A stretch of 64,000 nt of DNA from Rhizobacter sp. OV335 (GTDB lineage Bacteria; Pseudomonadota; Gammaproteobacteria; Burkholderiales; Burkholderiaceae_C), in the NCBI RefSeq assembly GCF_900142965.1, contig NZ_FRCQ01000030.1, positions 1-64,000 on the forward strand. The letters are read 5' to 3'. The notes below the pieces were generated by a model, which saw nothing but the letters and a program-made list of their open reading frames with translations, was not told the DNA's origin and did not search any database. The translations under genes and the position numbers were made by a program. Positions 1 to 6,859 of this stretch are shown here, in pieces (within the stretch, counting starts at the first letter, position 1; every line of letters starts with the position of its first letter).

Positions 1-176
1 GAAGTGCAGGTACGTCGGCTCATGATGAGAGTATGCGATGAGGTGGGCGCGGGGGGCCTGCCTGCTCAATAGCAGTCACTCGCGACCGGCAGCAAGTGGC
101 CGGGTGGAGGCATTCGATCATGTGGCGGCACACCCGACGAAGCCCTGGTGCCCACGTCGACGAAGGATGGGGGGCG

Positions 177-689
177 TCATCTTTCCTCCAGATACTGACC
201 CAATCCAATCTGATCTATCGGTGTTTTGTGACGGGCCGCGAGTTCTGCTGGCCCAAGAACTCGACACTTGTTTGCGCTGCCGTCTTGTGAAGGGGCAATG
301 CAGATCGTCAGCGACTTGAGGGTGCCACGTTCTTCAACGGCCACGATCTCCCTGAGGCTGGGACCCATGAAGCAGTTCTCGCCGAATACGGCGCCGCGAA
401 TGAGCGTCGTTCGATTTCGATACAGGACTATGTCGACGGTTGGCATTGCTCCGCAACGGCGTTCTGAATAGGGGCCTCGTACGGCTTTGACGACGTAGCG
501 TGCCTTCCGCATCTCGCATTGCACTGGAAATTCCGAAAGGGAGTTTTGGCCTTGGTCACTGTCGGGAATGTATCGAACTGAGAAAACTCCCTCTTCGGGG
601 GAGCAAGTAAAAGCGGCGATGTCCTGAGCCCAAGACGCTTGTCCAAGCAGCAGACTCAGCACCGAACTGGCGAGGTAGTGGCGTTTCAT
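177..689 (-). CDS. Secreted protein of unknown function
   Basis: The product is about 170 residues. It starts with a short basic stretch (MKRHY) and a hydrophobic segment ending LLLGQASWAQ, which looks like a Sec signal peptide cut near AWA-Q. The mature part has several cysteines (FTCSPEEG, VQCEMRKA, RRCGAMP, ENCFMG, LTICIA), so disulfide bonds in the periplasm are plausible. The start at 689 was chosen over a longer open frame because the signal peptide begins there and an AGAGGA-like ribosome site lies about 11 bases upstream. I do not recognise a family. It is the last of a same-strand run of small genes. Confidence 0.6.
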   Translation of the reverse strand: MKRHYLASSVLSLLLGQASWAQDIAAFTCSPEEGVFSVRYIPDSDQGQNSLSEFPVQCEMRKARYVVKAVRGPYSERRCGAMPTVDIVLYRNRTTLIRGAVFGENCFMGPSLREIVAVEERGTLKSLTICIAPSQDGSANKCRVLGPAELAARHKTPIDQIGLGQYLEER

Positions 690-738
690 GACGATCAACG
701 TCCTCTCGGGGGAAGGGTTCGGCGGCGTGCCGGCATGA

Positions 739-1179
739 CTAGTTGCCCGTCCTCGTGAGCAGACCCTTGTCAAGGATGAGCGGAGAGTCACCTTGCTCAC
801 CGGCACTTATTTCTTCTTTCGTCTCCCAGTAGAGCGCATCGTTCTTCAGCGTCGCAACACCCTTGACGACAGCGCCGTTCCGTCCGCTGGTGACGACCAA
901 GTGCGCCACGGTGCCGACCACCCTTCCTTTGCCCGTGCCCTCACCACCCTCGTTGAGGCGACTGCAGCCTGCGGTTGCAAACGTGTGGGAACCCGAGATC
1001 CGAGCACCAGATTGCTTGAGAACGAAAGAGGCCATGCCGCATTCGGCGTTCGCTGCTTTCTGTTCGGTCGTACGCAGATCCATCGACCAGATACCTGAGA
1101 AATTTGCACCGGCAGCGACCGCAAAGGTAGGGAGCAGAGTCAACGTCGCGGAGAGGAGAACGGTTCGGCAAGGACTCAT
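739..1179 (-). CDS. Secreted protein of unknown function
   Basis: A protein of about 146 residues. A start at 1179 gives a clear signal peptide (MSPCRTVLLSATL, then a hydrophobic core ending AVAAG). The mature part begins NFSGIWSMD, the kind of opening seen in small beta-barrel proteins that measure a background against a standard, but no family can be named. Cysteines at AECGM and AGCSR could pair. It lies 49 bases upstream of the next secreted protein on the same strand, so the two may be co-transcribed. Confidence 0.6.
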   Translation of the reverse strand: MSPCRTVLLSATLTLLPTFAVAAGANFSGIWSMDLRTTEQKAANAECGMASFVLKQSGARISGSHTFATAGCSRLNEGGEGTGKGRVVGTVAHLVVTSGRNGAVVKGVATLKNDALYWETKEEISAGEQGDSPLILDKGLLTRTGN

Positions 1180-1415
1180 AGGCTGCTTGTCGTTTGGCAC
1201 GAGAGGCTCGATCCGGCTTGCCGGGGCCATCAAGGCATTGCGCCACTATCGCACGGCTGCGAAGCAGACTTTCACGAGTGTCGGCAAGTGGCCGGCTACG
1301 GCCTTTCGAGTCATGTTGTTGACCCTCTGCGGCTCGGTGGCACGGTTGCAGTTCCTTCATACCCGCCCGCTGCAAGATTGGCGAGGATCGAGAACGCCAA
1401 GTGCGCGTAGGTGCG

Positions 1416-1931
1416 CTAGAAGGCGTTCTGAAAGCATGGCTTTTTCGATTTTCCATGCGCGGCGCTGCTTCTTCGAAAGTAACGGTCATATATCCCTGCG
1501 CGAACTCCGCAGGCAAATTGGTCGTTGCACGCGCCGTTGGCCAAGACAACTATGCTCTTCGGCTTGATCTCGACGGTCAGTCGGCAGAGGGCTTCGCCCC
1601 GCTCCTGCCTGGCTTGGGAATCCTCGTCCGGCACCAATGAGAAAACCTCACGCCCTCCCTTCTTGAAGGTCTCCAGGTGACCGTTGGCTTGGCACACGTG
1701 CCCGTAGTCACCGATCACGAGCAGATCGAATTCATACGTGGTTTCGGAATCCTGTCGAAGTCCAAGGTGATCCACCACCGAGAGGCGCTCATCCGGCGCC
1801 GCAGACGCCTCCCCTGCCAGAGTGATGGAGTGCGGTTCGAGGTAGCACCCGTCGATCGGCTTAGAAGTCGCTATGCCGATGGATCCCAGCGTCAGAGTCG
1901 ATGCGATCAGCAGGGAGAGGAGGTGGCGCAT
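1416..1931 (-). CDS. Secreted protein of unknown function
   Basis: About 171 residues, starting MRHLLSLLIAS with a hydrophobic signal segment ending GIATSKP. The mature part has scattered cysteines (DGCYLEP, GHVCQANG, ALCRLTVE, GACNDQFACG) and no transmembrane segment, suggesting a disulfide-bonded periplasmic protein. The start at 1931 is supported by the signal peptide; a longer frame upstream adds only a polar extension. The 236 bases between this gene and the one ending at 1179 contain no convincing gene. The function is unknown. Confidence 0.55.
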   Translation of the reverse strand: MRHLLSLLIASTLTLGSIGIATSKPIDGCYLEPHSITLAGEASAAPDERLSVVDHLGLRQDSETTYEFDLLVIGDYGHVCQANGHLETFKKGGREVFSLVPDEDSQARQERGEALCRLTVEIKPKSIVVLANGACNDQFACGVRAGIYDRYFRRSSAAHGKSKKPCFQNAF

Positions 1932-2030
1932 GCGCTTCCTGGTGTGTTGGCGGTCTTGGAAGGCTGCATGGTGCCACTGTCGTCGCACTCCGCAGGTGCG
2001 GCTGGAATTTCGTGAAGCCGCACGGGGAAC

Positions 2031-2426
2031 TCACTTGAAGTAGGGCAAAAGATCCTCAAGGTACTTCGTTCTCTCCGCAGTTGTTTCAGCCATGCAGTCA
2101 CCCAGTTTGGCTGAAACGAAAGAGCCACCCGCGCCTTCATAAGTCGCCTCGAACGCGCAATGTGACTTCTGGAATTTCAGCCAGTCTCGTTGCGCGATCT
2201 GCAAGTTCTCTTCTATCGCCACTTCACCGCGCTTACGGAGAGCATTCCGTAGTTGCCTGTACAAGATATTCAACTTGACATCGGCTGCTGCGTGTCGCGC
2301 CGCGGCGCAGGCGACTAGCTCTGCTCCGCTTTCCGAAGATTCGCACTTCGGCCCCTTCTCCTCTGCGGATGTGCAGAGGGGCAGTATCAGCAACGCTCCA
2401 GTGGCAAGCAACCTCAGGTGACTCAT
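2031..2426 (-). CDS. LprI/DUF1311-family lysozyme-inhibitor-like protein
   Basis: A protein of 131 residues with a signal peptide (MSHLRLLATGALLILPLC). The rest has the LprI-type DUF1311 pattern: VACAAARHAAADVKLN followed by LYRQL, the signature AQRDWLKFQKSHC, then GGSF and a late GDCMAETTAERTKYLEDLL. LprI proteins are small cell-envelope proteins; some inhibit lysozyme, and many are stress-associated with no assigned role. The four conserved cysteine positions are present. It lies in a run of small genes on the same strand. Family membership is fairly firm; the lysozyme-inhibitor activity is only inferred. Confidence 0.75.
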   Translation of the reverse strand: MSHLRLLATGALLILPLCTSAEEKGPKCESSESGAELVACAAARHAAADVKLNILYRQLRNALRKRGEVAIEENLQIAQRDWLKFQKSHCAFEATYEGAGGSFVSAKLGDCMAETTAERTKYLEDLLPYFK

Positions 2427-2441
2427 CTACTTCCTCTGACC

Positions 2442-2762
2442 CTATTGCGGGCTGGCTGGCCGGCGGCGCGCCGCCACGGCGCACTTGCGTCGACATCGTA
2501 GCCGCTCATCGCGCAGCTGAAGAGCGGACGTCGCTGAAGGGCAGCTCTTGGCCGATTGTTGCCGATCGGAAGCAAGCTCAGTTCGCTGTTCGGCGAGCAG
2601 CCAAACGCCGCGACTCGCGTACCGTGCCACCGCTCCAGGCAGATTCCCTGCAAAGCTGGCAGCGTCGCTGCTCGGCATGCGTTGCATCACCGGTTCGTAC
2701 GCGGCCGCCAACATATCGCCGATGCGTTTGGCGTCGGCAGCGCTGGCTTGGCGGACATGCAT
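2442..2762 (-). pseudogene. GNAT acetyltransferase N-terminal remnant
   Basis: The first 60 or so residues (MHVRQASAADAKRIGDML, then VARYASRGVWLLAEQ) read like the N-terminal strand and helices of a GNAT acetyltransferase. The expected acetyl-CoA-binding core (Q/RxxGxG/A) does not follow. The frame instead continues into a low-complexity arginine/alanine-rich tail and stops after about 106 residues, well short of a full GNAT domain. I read it as a truncated or frameshifted relic just downstream of the VOC gene. It could also be a short unrelated gene. Confidence 0.35.
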
Positions 2763-2785
2763 GTTGTCAGGACGCACGTTGCACC

Positions 2786-3196
2786 TCACAGCGTCATTCG
2801 CAAGGTGGGTTGAAGCAGGTCCCACAGGTTGCCGTAGAGATCCTCGAACACTGCAACTGTTCCGTAGGGTTCGACCTTTGGAGGGCGTACGAACGACACA
2901 CCTTTGGCCCTGTAGCGCGCGTAGTCGCGTTCGAAGTCGTCGGTGTAGAGAAACAGGAAAACCCGCCCGCCAGTCTGATGTCCTATCCGCTCGACCTGCT
3001 GAGGATCTGATGCGCGAGCGAGCAGAAGCCGCGACTCCGTGGCGCCAGGCGGGGAAACGACCACCCACCGCTTGTTCTGTTCAGGGACGAACGAGTCCTC
3101 GACCAGCAAGAACCCCAGCGTGTCCACGTAGAACGACAAGGCCTCGTCGTAATCTCGAACCACGACAGAAACCAGCCCAAGGGATTGCTTCATCAT
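2786..3196 (-). CDS. VOC-family (glyoxalase/bleomycin-resistance fold) protein
   Basis: A protein of 136 residues with the vicinal-oxygen-chelate layout. The first beta-alpha-beta-beta-beta unit starts LGLVSVVVRDYDEALSFYVD and has the usual LGF turn. The second unit contains DFERDYARYRAKGVSF and ends PYGTVAVFEDLYGNLWDLLQ, where the late FEDxxGNxWDL motif supplies the last metal or substrate ligand. Members act as lyases, dioxygenases or resistance proteins, so the substrate cannot be told from sequence. The length is normal for a single-domain VOC protein. The start could be either of two adjacent ATGs. The GFA gene lies 37 bases upstream on the same strand. Confidence 0.85.
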   Translation of the reverse strand: MMKQSLGLVSVVVRDYDEALSFYVDTLGFLLVEDSFVPEQNKRWVVVSPPGATESRLLLARASDPQQVERIGHQTGGRVFLFLYTDDFERDYARYRAKGVSFVRPPKVEPYGTVAVFEDLYGNLWDLLQPTLRMTL

Positions 3197-3233
3197 CGAA
3201 TCGCCAGTGCACGGTGGGTGGCCGGATGCCGAC

Positions 3234-3596
3234 TCACTCGTCGAAGAATTTCCAGGTGTCCGCCCCGTCGAACTTGCGGACTCGCACGGAAGCGATCAAC
3301 TGCGGGTCGAAGTTTCCGAGGTGCACGCCATGCCTCGCGCCAGCCTTCACCTCGATCGGCTCCCAGTGCGTGACACAGCCGCAATGTCGACAGCGGATCG
3401 TGCGCAGGGTCTTGTCGCCCTGGACATAGGCCTCGGTCGAGCCGGGGTGGCCTTCGATGGTCACCTTCCCGAACTCGAAGTACACCCAGGGGCCGCCGAT
3501 CCTGCGGCAGAGCGAGCAGTTGCAGTCCGTGGCAACTTCCGGTGTGGATGGCAGCGTGAGCCGGACGGCGCCGCAATGGCAAGAGCCTTGATGCAT
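3234..3596 (-). CDS. GFA-family (S-(hydroxymethyl)glutathione synthase-like) zinc protein
   Basis: A protein of 120 residues with the GFA/CENP-V zinc-binding pattern: GSCHCGAVR near the N-terminus, CNCSLCRRIGG around residue 25, and CRHCGCVTHW around residue 70. These cysteines bind the two zinc ions of the fold. Family members are often annotated as glutathione-dependent formaldehyde-activating enzymes, but most have no proven activity. The ATG at 3596 is the only good start. It shares strand and close spacing with the VOC gene and is divergent from the EamA permease. Confidence 0.88.
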   Translation of the reverse strand: MHQGSCHCGAVRLTLPSTPEVATDCNCSLCRRIGGPWVYFEFGKVTIEGHPGSTEAYVQGDKTLRTIRCRHCGCVTHWEPIEVKAGARHGVHLGNFDPQLIASVRVRKFDGADTWKFFDE

Positions 3597-3681
3597 CGTT
3601 GGGACTTCCGTTTGATCTACAGCATGGGAAGCCTACCCGAAAGCAGCCGGACGAGACCGACTGCTGTGCTCCACTTGCGCC

Positions 3682-4740
3682 ATGTCCTTGAAGTACGCTG
3701 CCCCCGCCCTCGCCGCCGCGCTGTTGTTCGGCGCCAGCACCCCTCTGGCCAAGGTCCTCGGTGCCGAGTTGCCGCCGATTCTGCTGGCCGGCCTGCTCTA
3801 CCTTGGCAGTGGGTTGGGTCTCGCCGCGGTCCTGGTGATGCGGCGAGCCGCAGGCCTCGCCGAGGAGGCCAGAGGCGCCACGCTCGCCATTCCCCGCAAG
3901 GACATCCCCTGGCTGGCAGGCGCCATCGTCGCCGGTGGCGTGTTCGGGCCAGCGCTGCTGATGGCGGGCCTGGCCACGACGGACGCGGCGCCCGCAGCGC
4001 TGCTGCTCAACGTCGAAGGCGTGCTGACGGCGGTCATCGCCTGGCTGGTCTTCAAGGAGAACGCCGATCGGCAGATCGTCCTCGGGATGGCTGCCATCGT
4101 CGCAGGCGGCGTGCTCTTGTCGTGGCAGCCCGGGGCAGCACGTCTTTCATCAGGTGCGTTGCTCATCATCGGTGCCTGCCTCTGCTGGGCGATCGACAAC
4201 AACCTGACGCGCAAGGTCTCGGCCAATGACGCGCTCGTGATGGCCTGCCTGAAGGGCGTGCTCGCGGGAACCGTGAACACCTCGCTGGGCCTCCTCGCCG
4301 GCGCCCACCTGCCCCCGCCCGGCCCCCTTGCAGCCACGCTGGTCGTGGGATTGGCGGGCTACGGCCTGAGCCTGGTGCTGTTCGTGGTCGCGCTGCGTTC
4401 GTTGGGGACTTCCCGCACCGGGGCCTATTTCTCGGTGGCACCGCTGTTCGGCGTCCTCATCGCCTTCGCGCTGTGGCCGCAAGTGCCGTCGTGGAGCTTC
4501 TGGGGCGCCGCTGCGCTGATGGTCGCAGGCGTCTGGCTGCACCTGCGGGAACGGCATGATCATCTGCACACGCACCGGCCCATGGCGCACGTGCATCGCC
4601 ACACGCACGACGAACACCATCAGCATCACCATGACTTCCCGTGGGACGGGACATCACCGCACGTGCATCCTCATCAACACGCTGCGGTGACCCACCAGCA
4701 CGCCCACTTTCCCGACATCCATCATCGGCATCCGCACTGA
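3682..4740 (+). CDS. EamA-family drug/metabolite transporter with histidine-rich tail
   Basis: A 352-residue inner-membrane protein. Residues 1 to about 290 form about ten hydrophobic helices in two EamA repeats (opening PALAAALLFGASTPLAK; second half opening LLIIGACLCWAIDNNLTRK), typical of DMT-superfamily permeases. From about residue 293 the chain becomes extremely histidine-rich (HDHLHTHR, DEHHQHHHD, HQHAHFPDIHHRHPH), about 60 residues with well over twenty histidines. Such tails bind Zn, Ni or Co in other metal-related transporters, so a metal link is plausible, but the substrate is unknown. The gene is divergent from the GFA gene, with 85 bases between the starts. Confidence 0.85.
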   Translation: MSLKYAAPALAAALLFGASTPLAKVLGAELPPILLAGLLYLGSGLGLAAVLVMRRAAGLAEEARGATLAIPRKDIPWLAGAIVAGGVFGPALLMAGLATTDAAPAALLLNVEGVLTAVIAWLVFKENADRQIVLGMAAIVAGGVLLSWQPGAARLSSGALLIIGACLCWAIDNNLTRKVSANDALVMACLKGVLAGTVNTSLGLLAGAHLPPPGPLAATLVVGLAGYGLSLVLFVVALRSLGTSRTGAYFSVAPLFGVLIAFALWPQVPSWSFWGAAALMVAGVWLHLRERHDHLHTHRPMAHVHRHTHDEHHQHHHDFPWDGTSPHVHPHQHAAVTHQHAHFPDIHHRHPH

Positions 4741-4759
4741 CACCACGGAACGGTGCAGC

Positions 4760-4839
4760 GCCGATGACGCCGTGCTCGGCAACGGCATGCTGTTCCTGAA
4801 CGCCCTCGGCGCGATCCTCGCGTTCATCCTGGGGGCGGC
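4760..4839 (+). pseudogene. Inverted fragment of a DUF1275 gene
   Basis: These roughly 80 bases encode VLGNGMLFLNALGAILAF and neighbouring residues on the plus strand. They are nearly identical to the internal segment of the two intact DUF1275 genes at 10522-11280 and 14619-15356, but in the opposite orientation. Homology starts at the codons for AD(G/D)AVLG and ends after LGAA. No start, stop or remaining transmembrane segments accompany it, so it is a relic. Confidence 0.75.
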
Positions 4840-5073
4840 GAGCTGTCGCTGCGTGAAACCGGTCCTCGCAAAGTGCCTGATCCCCACAGCGCCCAACCCA
4901 TTGCCCACCAGAGAGTCTGCAAGCGATGTGGCACGCAGCTTCCCGATTTCTGGCCGCATTTGAGTACGGTGAATGCCGCACGACGAAAGAGCGGCCCTCG
5001 CCCTGGGGCCGCTCGTGAGATCGTTCTTGAGGTGGTCGGCAAAGTCCTCCTGGAGCTTGGCTTCCTGACTCAG
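4840..5073. other. Unassigned segment between two DUF1275 relics
   Basis: This stretch between the two DUF1275 fragments has open frames on both strands, but none with a recognisable motif, ribosome site or family resemblance. It is probably the rest of the segment inverted together with the fragment at 4760-4839. I see no supportable gene here. Confidence 0.4.
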
Positions 5074-5100
5074 CGGCAAGCTGCGACGCGAAGCCGGTCA
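5074..5100 (-). pseudogene. Second, non-inverted fragment of the same DUF1275 gene
   Basis: The minus strand encodes MTGFASQLA, identical to the segment that directly precedes the inverted 4760-4839 piece in the intact paralogues (HMTGFASQLADGAVLG). In the intact gene the two fragments are contiguous. Here they lie about 235 bases apart in opposite orientation, as expected if one inversion with an end near 5073 split an ancestral copy. The homology stops on both sides. Confidence 0.6.
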
Positions 5101-5134
5101 CGCGGGTGAAGCCAAATTGCTCACTCCGTTCGCT

Positions 5135-5545
5135 TCAGGCCGCCTTCTGCGGGTGCAGCACGAACGGGCCCACGGTGCCATTCGGCAGCTTCAGCAGATC
5201 GTTGGCGACGCACAGGATCGTGCCGACGACGTGATCGCTGCCGGGCACGAAGTAGCCCTTGATGCGATTGACCGAGCCCAACCCGGCGCCGACCAGCTCG
5301 ATCGATGCCGGCGCCGTTTCACTCGCCGCACGGACATGGCCGTCGACCTTCAGTGCAATCCCGGGACCGAATGTCAACGTTCCCGTGACACGGCCGCCGG
5401 CATCGGTCGTCGCGTCGAGCACGCCGGGCGGTGACCACGGTTGCGCGAGTTCGGGCGTGCCGGCGACCTGGCCGTCGACGATGACGATCGGTGCATGGTG
5501 GAAGCTGCGATAGGCCCAGCGGCCGTTCAACAATGCGGTGGTCAT
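5135..5545 (-). CDS. Small protein of unknown function
   Basis: A protein of 136 residues, starting MTTALLNGRWAYRSF. The start at 5545 has an AAAGGA ribosome site about 8 bases upstream. It has no signal peptide or membrane segment. The chain is rich in glycine, valine and alternating hydrophobic residues (GTLTFGPGIALKVDGHV, GYFVPGSDHVVGTILCVAN), suggesting an all-beta or barrel-like fold. The opening LNGRWAYRSFHH recalls small ligand-binding barrels, but no family can be assigned. It lies 72 bases downstream of the LGFP-repeat gene on the same strand, so the two may be co-transcribed. Confidence 0.55.
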   Translation of the reverse strand: MTTALLNGRWAYRSFHHAPIVIVDGQVAGTPELAQPWSPPGVLDATTDAGGRVTGTLTFGPGIALKVDGHVRAASETAPASIELVGAGLGSVNRIKGYFVPGSDHVVGTILCVANDLLKLPNGTVGPFVLHPQKAA

Positions 5546-5617
5546 GATGGATCCTTTCCATGGTTCGAAGTGGACGAAACCTGACGCCTCCAAAGTGCGG
5601 CGCCGGGCGACGCGCTG

Positions 5618-6757
5618 TCAGGCCGGAAACACGTTGAAGTAGAGCTTGTAGGTCGCGCCGAAGCGGCTCATCGGCGGTGTCTCGAAGCGCCAAGGGATGG
5701 GCCCGAACTGCATGTGCCCTTCGGGGCGTGTCGCCATCACGATCAACTGCTTGGCCGTGAACACCTGCACGTCGCTGCCGAGTGGCCGGTCGGCATAGCC
5801 CAGCGTGCTTTCAACGAAGCCGTTGAGTGCGTCGATGATGTCCTGTTTGAAGAGCTTCAGTGCGACGGTGGCGGCGGGCCCGAGCACCGGTCCGACCACG
5901 GGGATCAGCGTGGCCGCCGTGGCCAGCGCCTGGCCGCCTTTCTCGACCGACTCGGCGATGACTTCTCGCGATGCCTTGGTGTCTCCACCGCTGTGTTCCT
6001 GCAGGAGGCTGTTGAGGATCAGACCACGCGGCGTGCCGCGGTAGAGTTCGATCACGTCGAAGTAGCCTTCGTTGCTGTCGACGCCATCCTCGCCGGGCTC
6101 TTCGCCGTAGATCTTGGTCTGGAAGACTTGCTTCTGCCCGCCCGGCACCGCGACTCCCAGCGTCGCGTACGGCTCGTCGGAATCGCTGCCGCTGTCGACG
6201 TCGGTTTCGCCGAAGCAATGCAGCCCGGTGTACTGGACGATCACCTCATTGAGCGCTCTCGCGCCGGTGTCGCCCCACCAGTAGATCGCGCCGTGCTGGA
6301 AAAGCGAAACGCGCCCGTCGTCGAAGCCGACTTCATTCGATCTCGGGTAGCCAAGCCAGCCGCGCTCGTAGCCCAGTGCGGCCCACTTGTCGCGGATCGC
6401 GCCATGGACCTCGAACGCGCCGGTCGCCGGCGACCAGTAGATCGAGCCGTGCTCGAAGTGGTTGTAGCGGCCTGCGCGGTCAGGCGTCGGAGTCTCGTCC
6501 GTGAGCGGGAAGCCGAGCCAACCGTCCGGGCCGCCGAACTGGACGTAGCGGTCACGGATCGCGCCGTGGACTTCTTTCGGCACTGAAGAGAACGCGCCGT
6601 ACGCGGTCGCGTTCTGGTACTGCTGCTCGAATCCGCCGTGCAGCATCTTCGGCTTGCCGATCTTCTGGCCAAGCCCCGGCCGGGTGGATGCGTACGTGTC
6701 GAAGTCCGGCGTGGTGAAGAACGGCGGCCGGTTCGTGACGGTTGTAGACGTGACCAT
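5618..6757 (-). CDS. LGFP-repeat protein
   Basis: A 379-residue protein. The N-terminal third contains tandem LGFP-type repeats: VHGAIRDRYVQFGG followed by GWLGFPLTDE, and VHGAIRDKWAALGYERGWLGYP followed by SNEV. Each is followed by FEHGSIYWS or FQHGAIYWW. LGFP repeats are known mainly from extracellular or wall-associated proteins of actinobacteria, often linked to peptidoglycan. The C-terminal 200 residues are of unknown family and include an alanine/valine/glycine-rich stretch (LIPVVGPVLGPAATVALKLF) that could insert in a membrane. No signal peptide is evident at the N-terminus (MVTSTTVTNRPPFF). A GAGGAA ribosome site supports the start. It lies downstream of the large STAND/BTAD regulator. 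Confidence 0.72.
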   Translation of the reverse strand: MVTSTTVTNRPPFFTTPDFDTYASTRPGLGQKIGKPKMLHGGFEQQYQNATAYGAFSSVPKEVHGAIRDRYVQFGGPDGWLGFPLTDETPTPDRAGRYNHFEHGSIYWSPATGAFEVHGAIRDKWAALGYERGWLGYPRSNEVGFDDGRVSLFQHGAIYWWGDTGARALNEVIVQYTGLHCFGETDVDSGSDSDEPYATLGVAVPGGQKQVFQTKIYGEEPGEDGVDSNEGYFDVIELYRGTPRGLILNSLLQEHSGGDTKASREVIAESVEKGGQALATAATLIPVVGPVLGPAATVALKLFKQDIIDALNGFVESTLGYADRPLGSDVQVFTAKQLIVMATRPEGHMQFGPIPWRFETPPMSRFGATYKLYFNVFPA

Positions 6758-6859
6758 GGTTTCGATTCCTCGTGGTGCGTCGACAGGGACATCCCATCGA
6801 CACGCCCAGGTTCGGCGATACCACGTGACGTATTGGGTACGGATCGCGAATCGCGCCGC

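Noticed and set aside
1-176. Gene at the left edge
   Set aside because: Short frames on both strands show no codon bias, signal peptide or motif. The region left of the first secreted-protein gene has nothing I can support.
177-3596. Integron cassette array
   Set aside because: I searched spacers for attC core sites (GTTRRRY with partner RYYYAAC) and saw none, and no integrase is present in the window. Kept only as a low-level finding.
4654-5109. Overlapping small open frames between the EamA gene and 5135
   Set aside because: They have no ribosome sites or family features, and they overlap the DUF1275 relic and the antisense of the histidine-rich tail.
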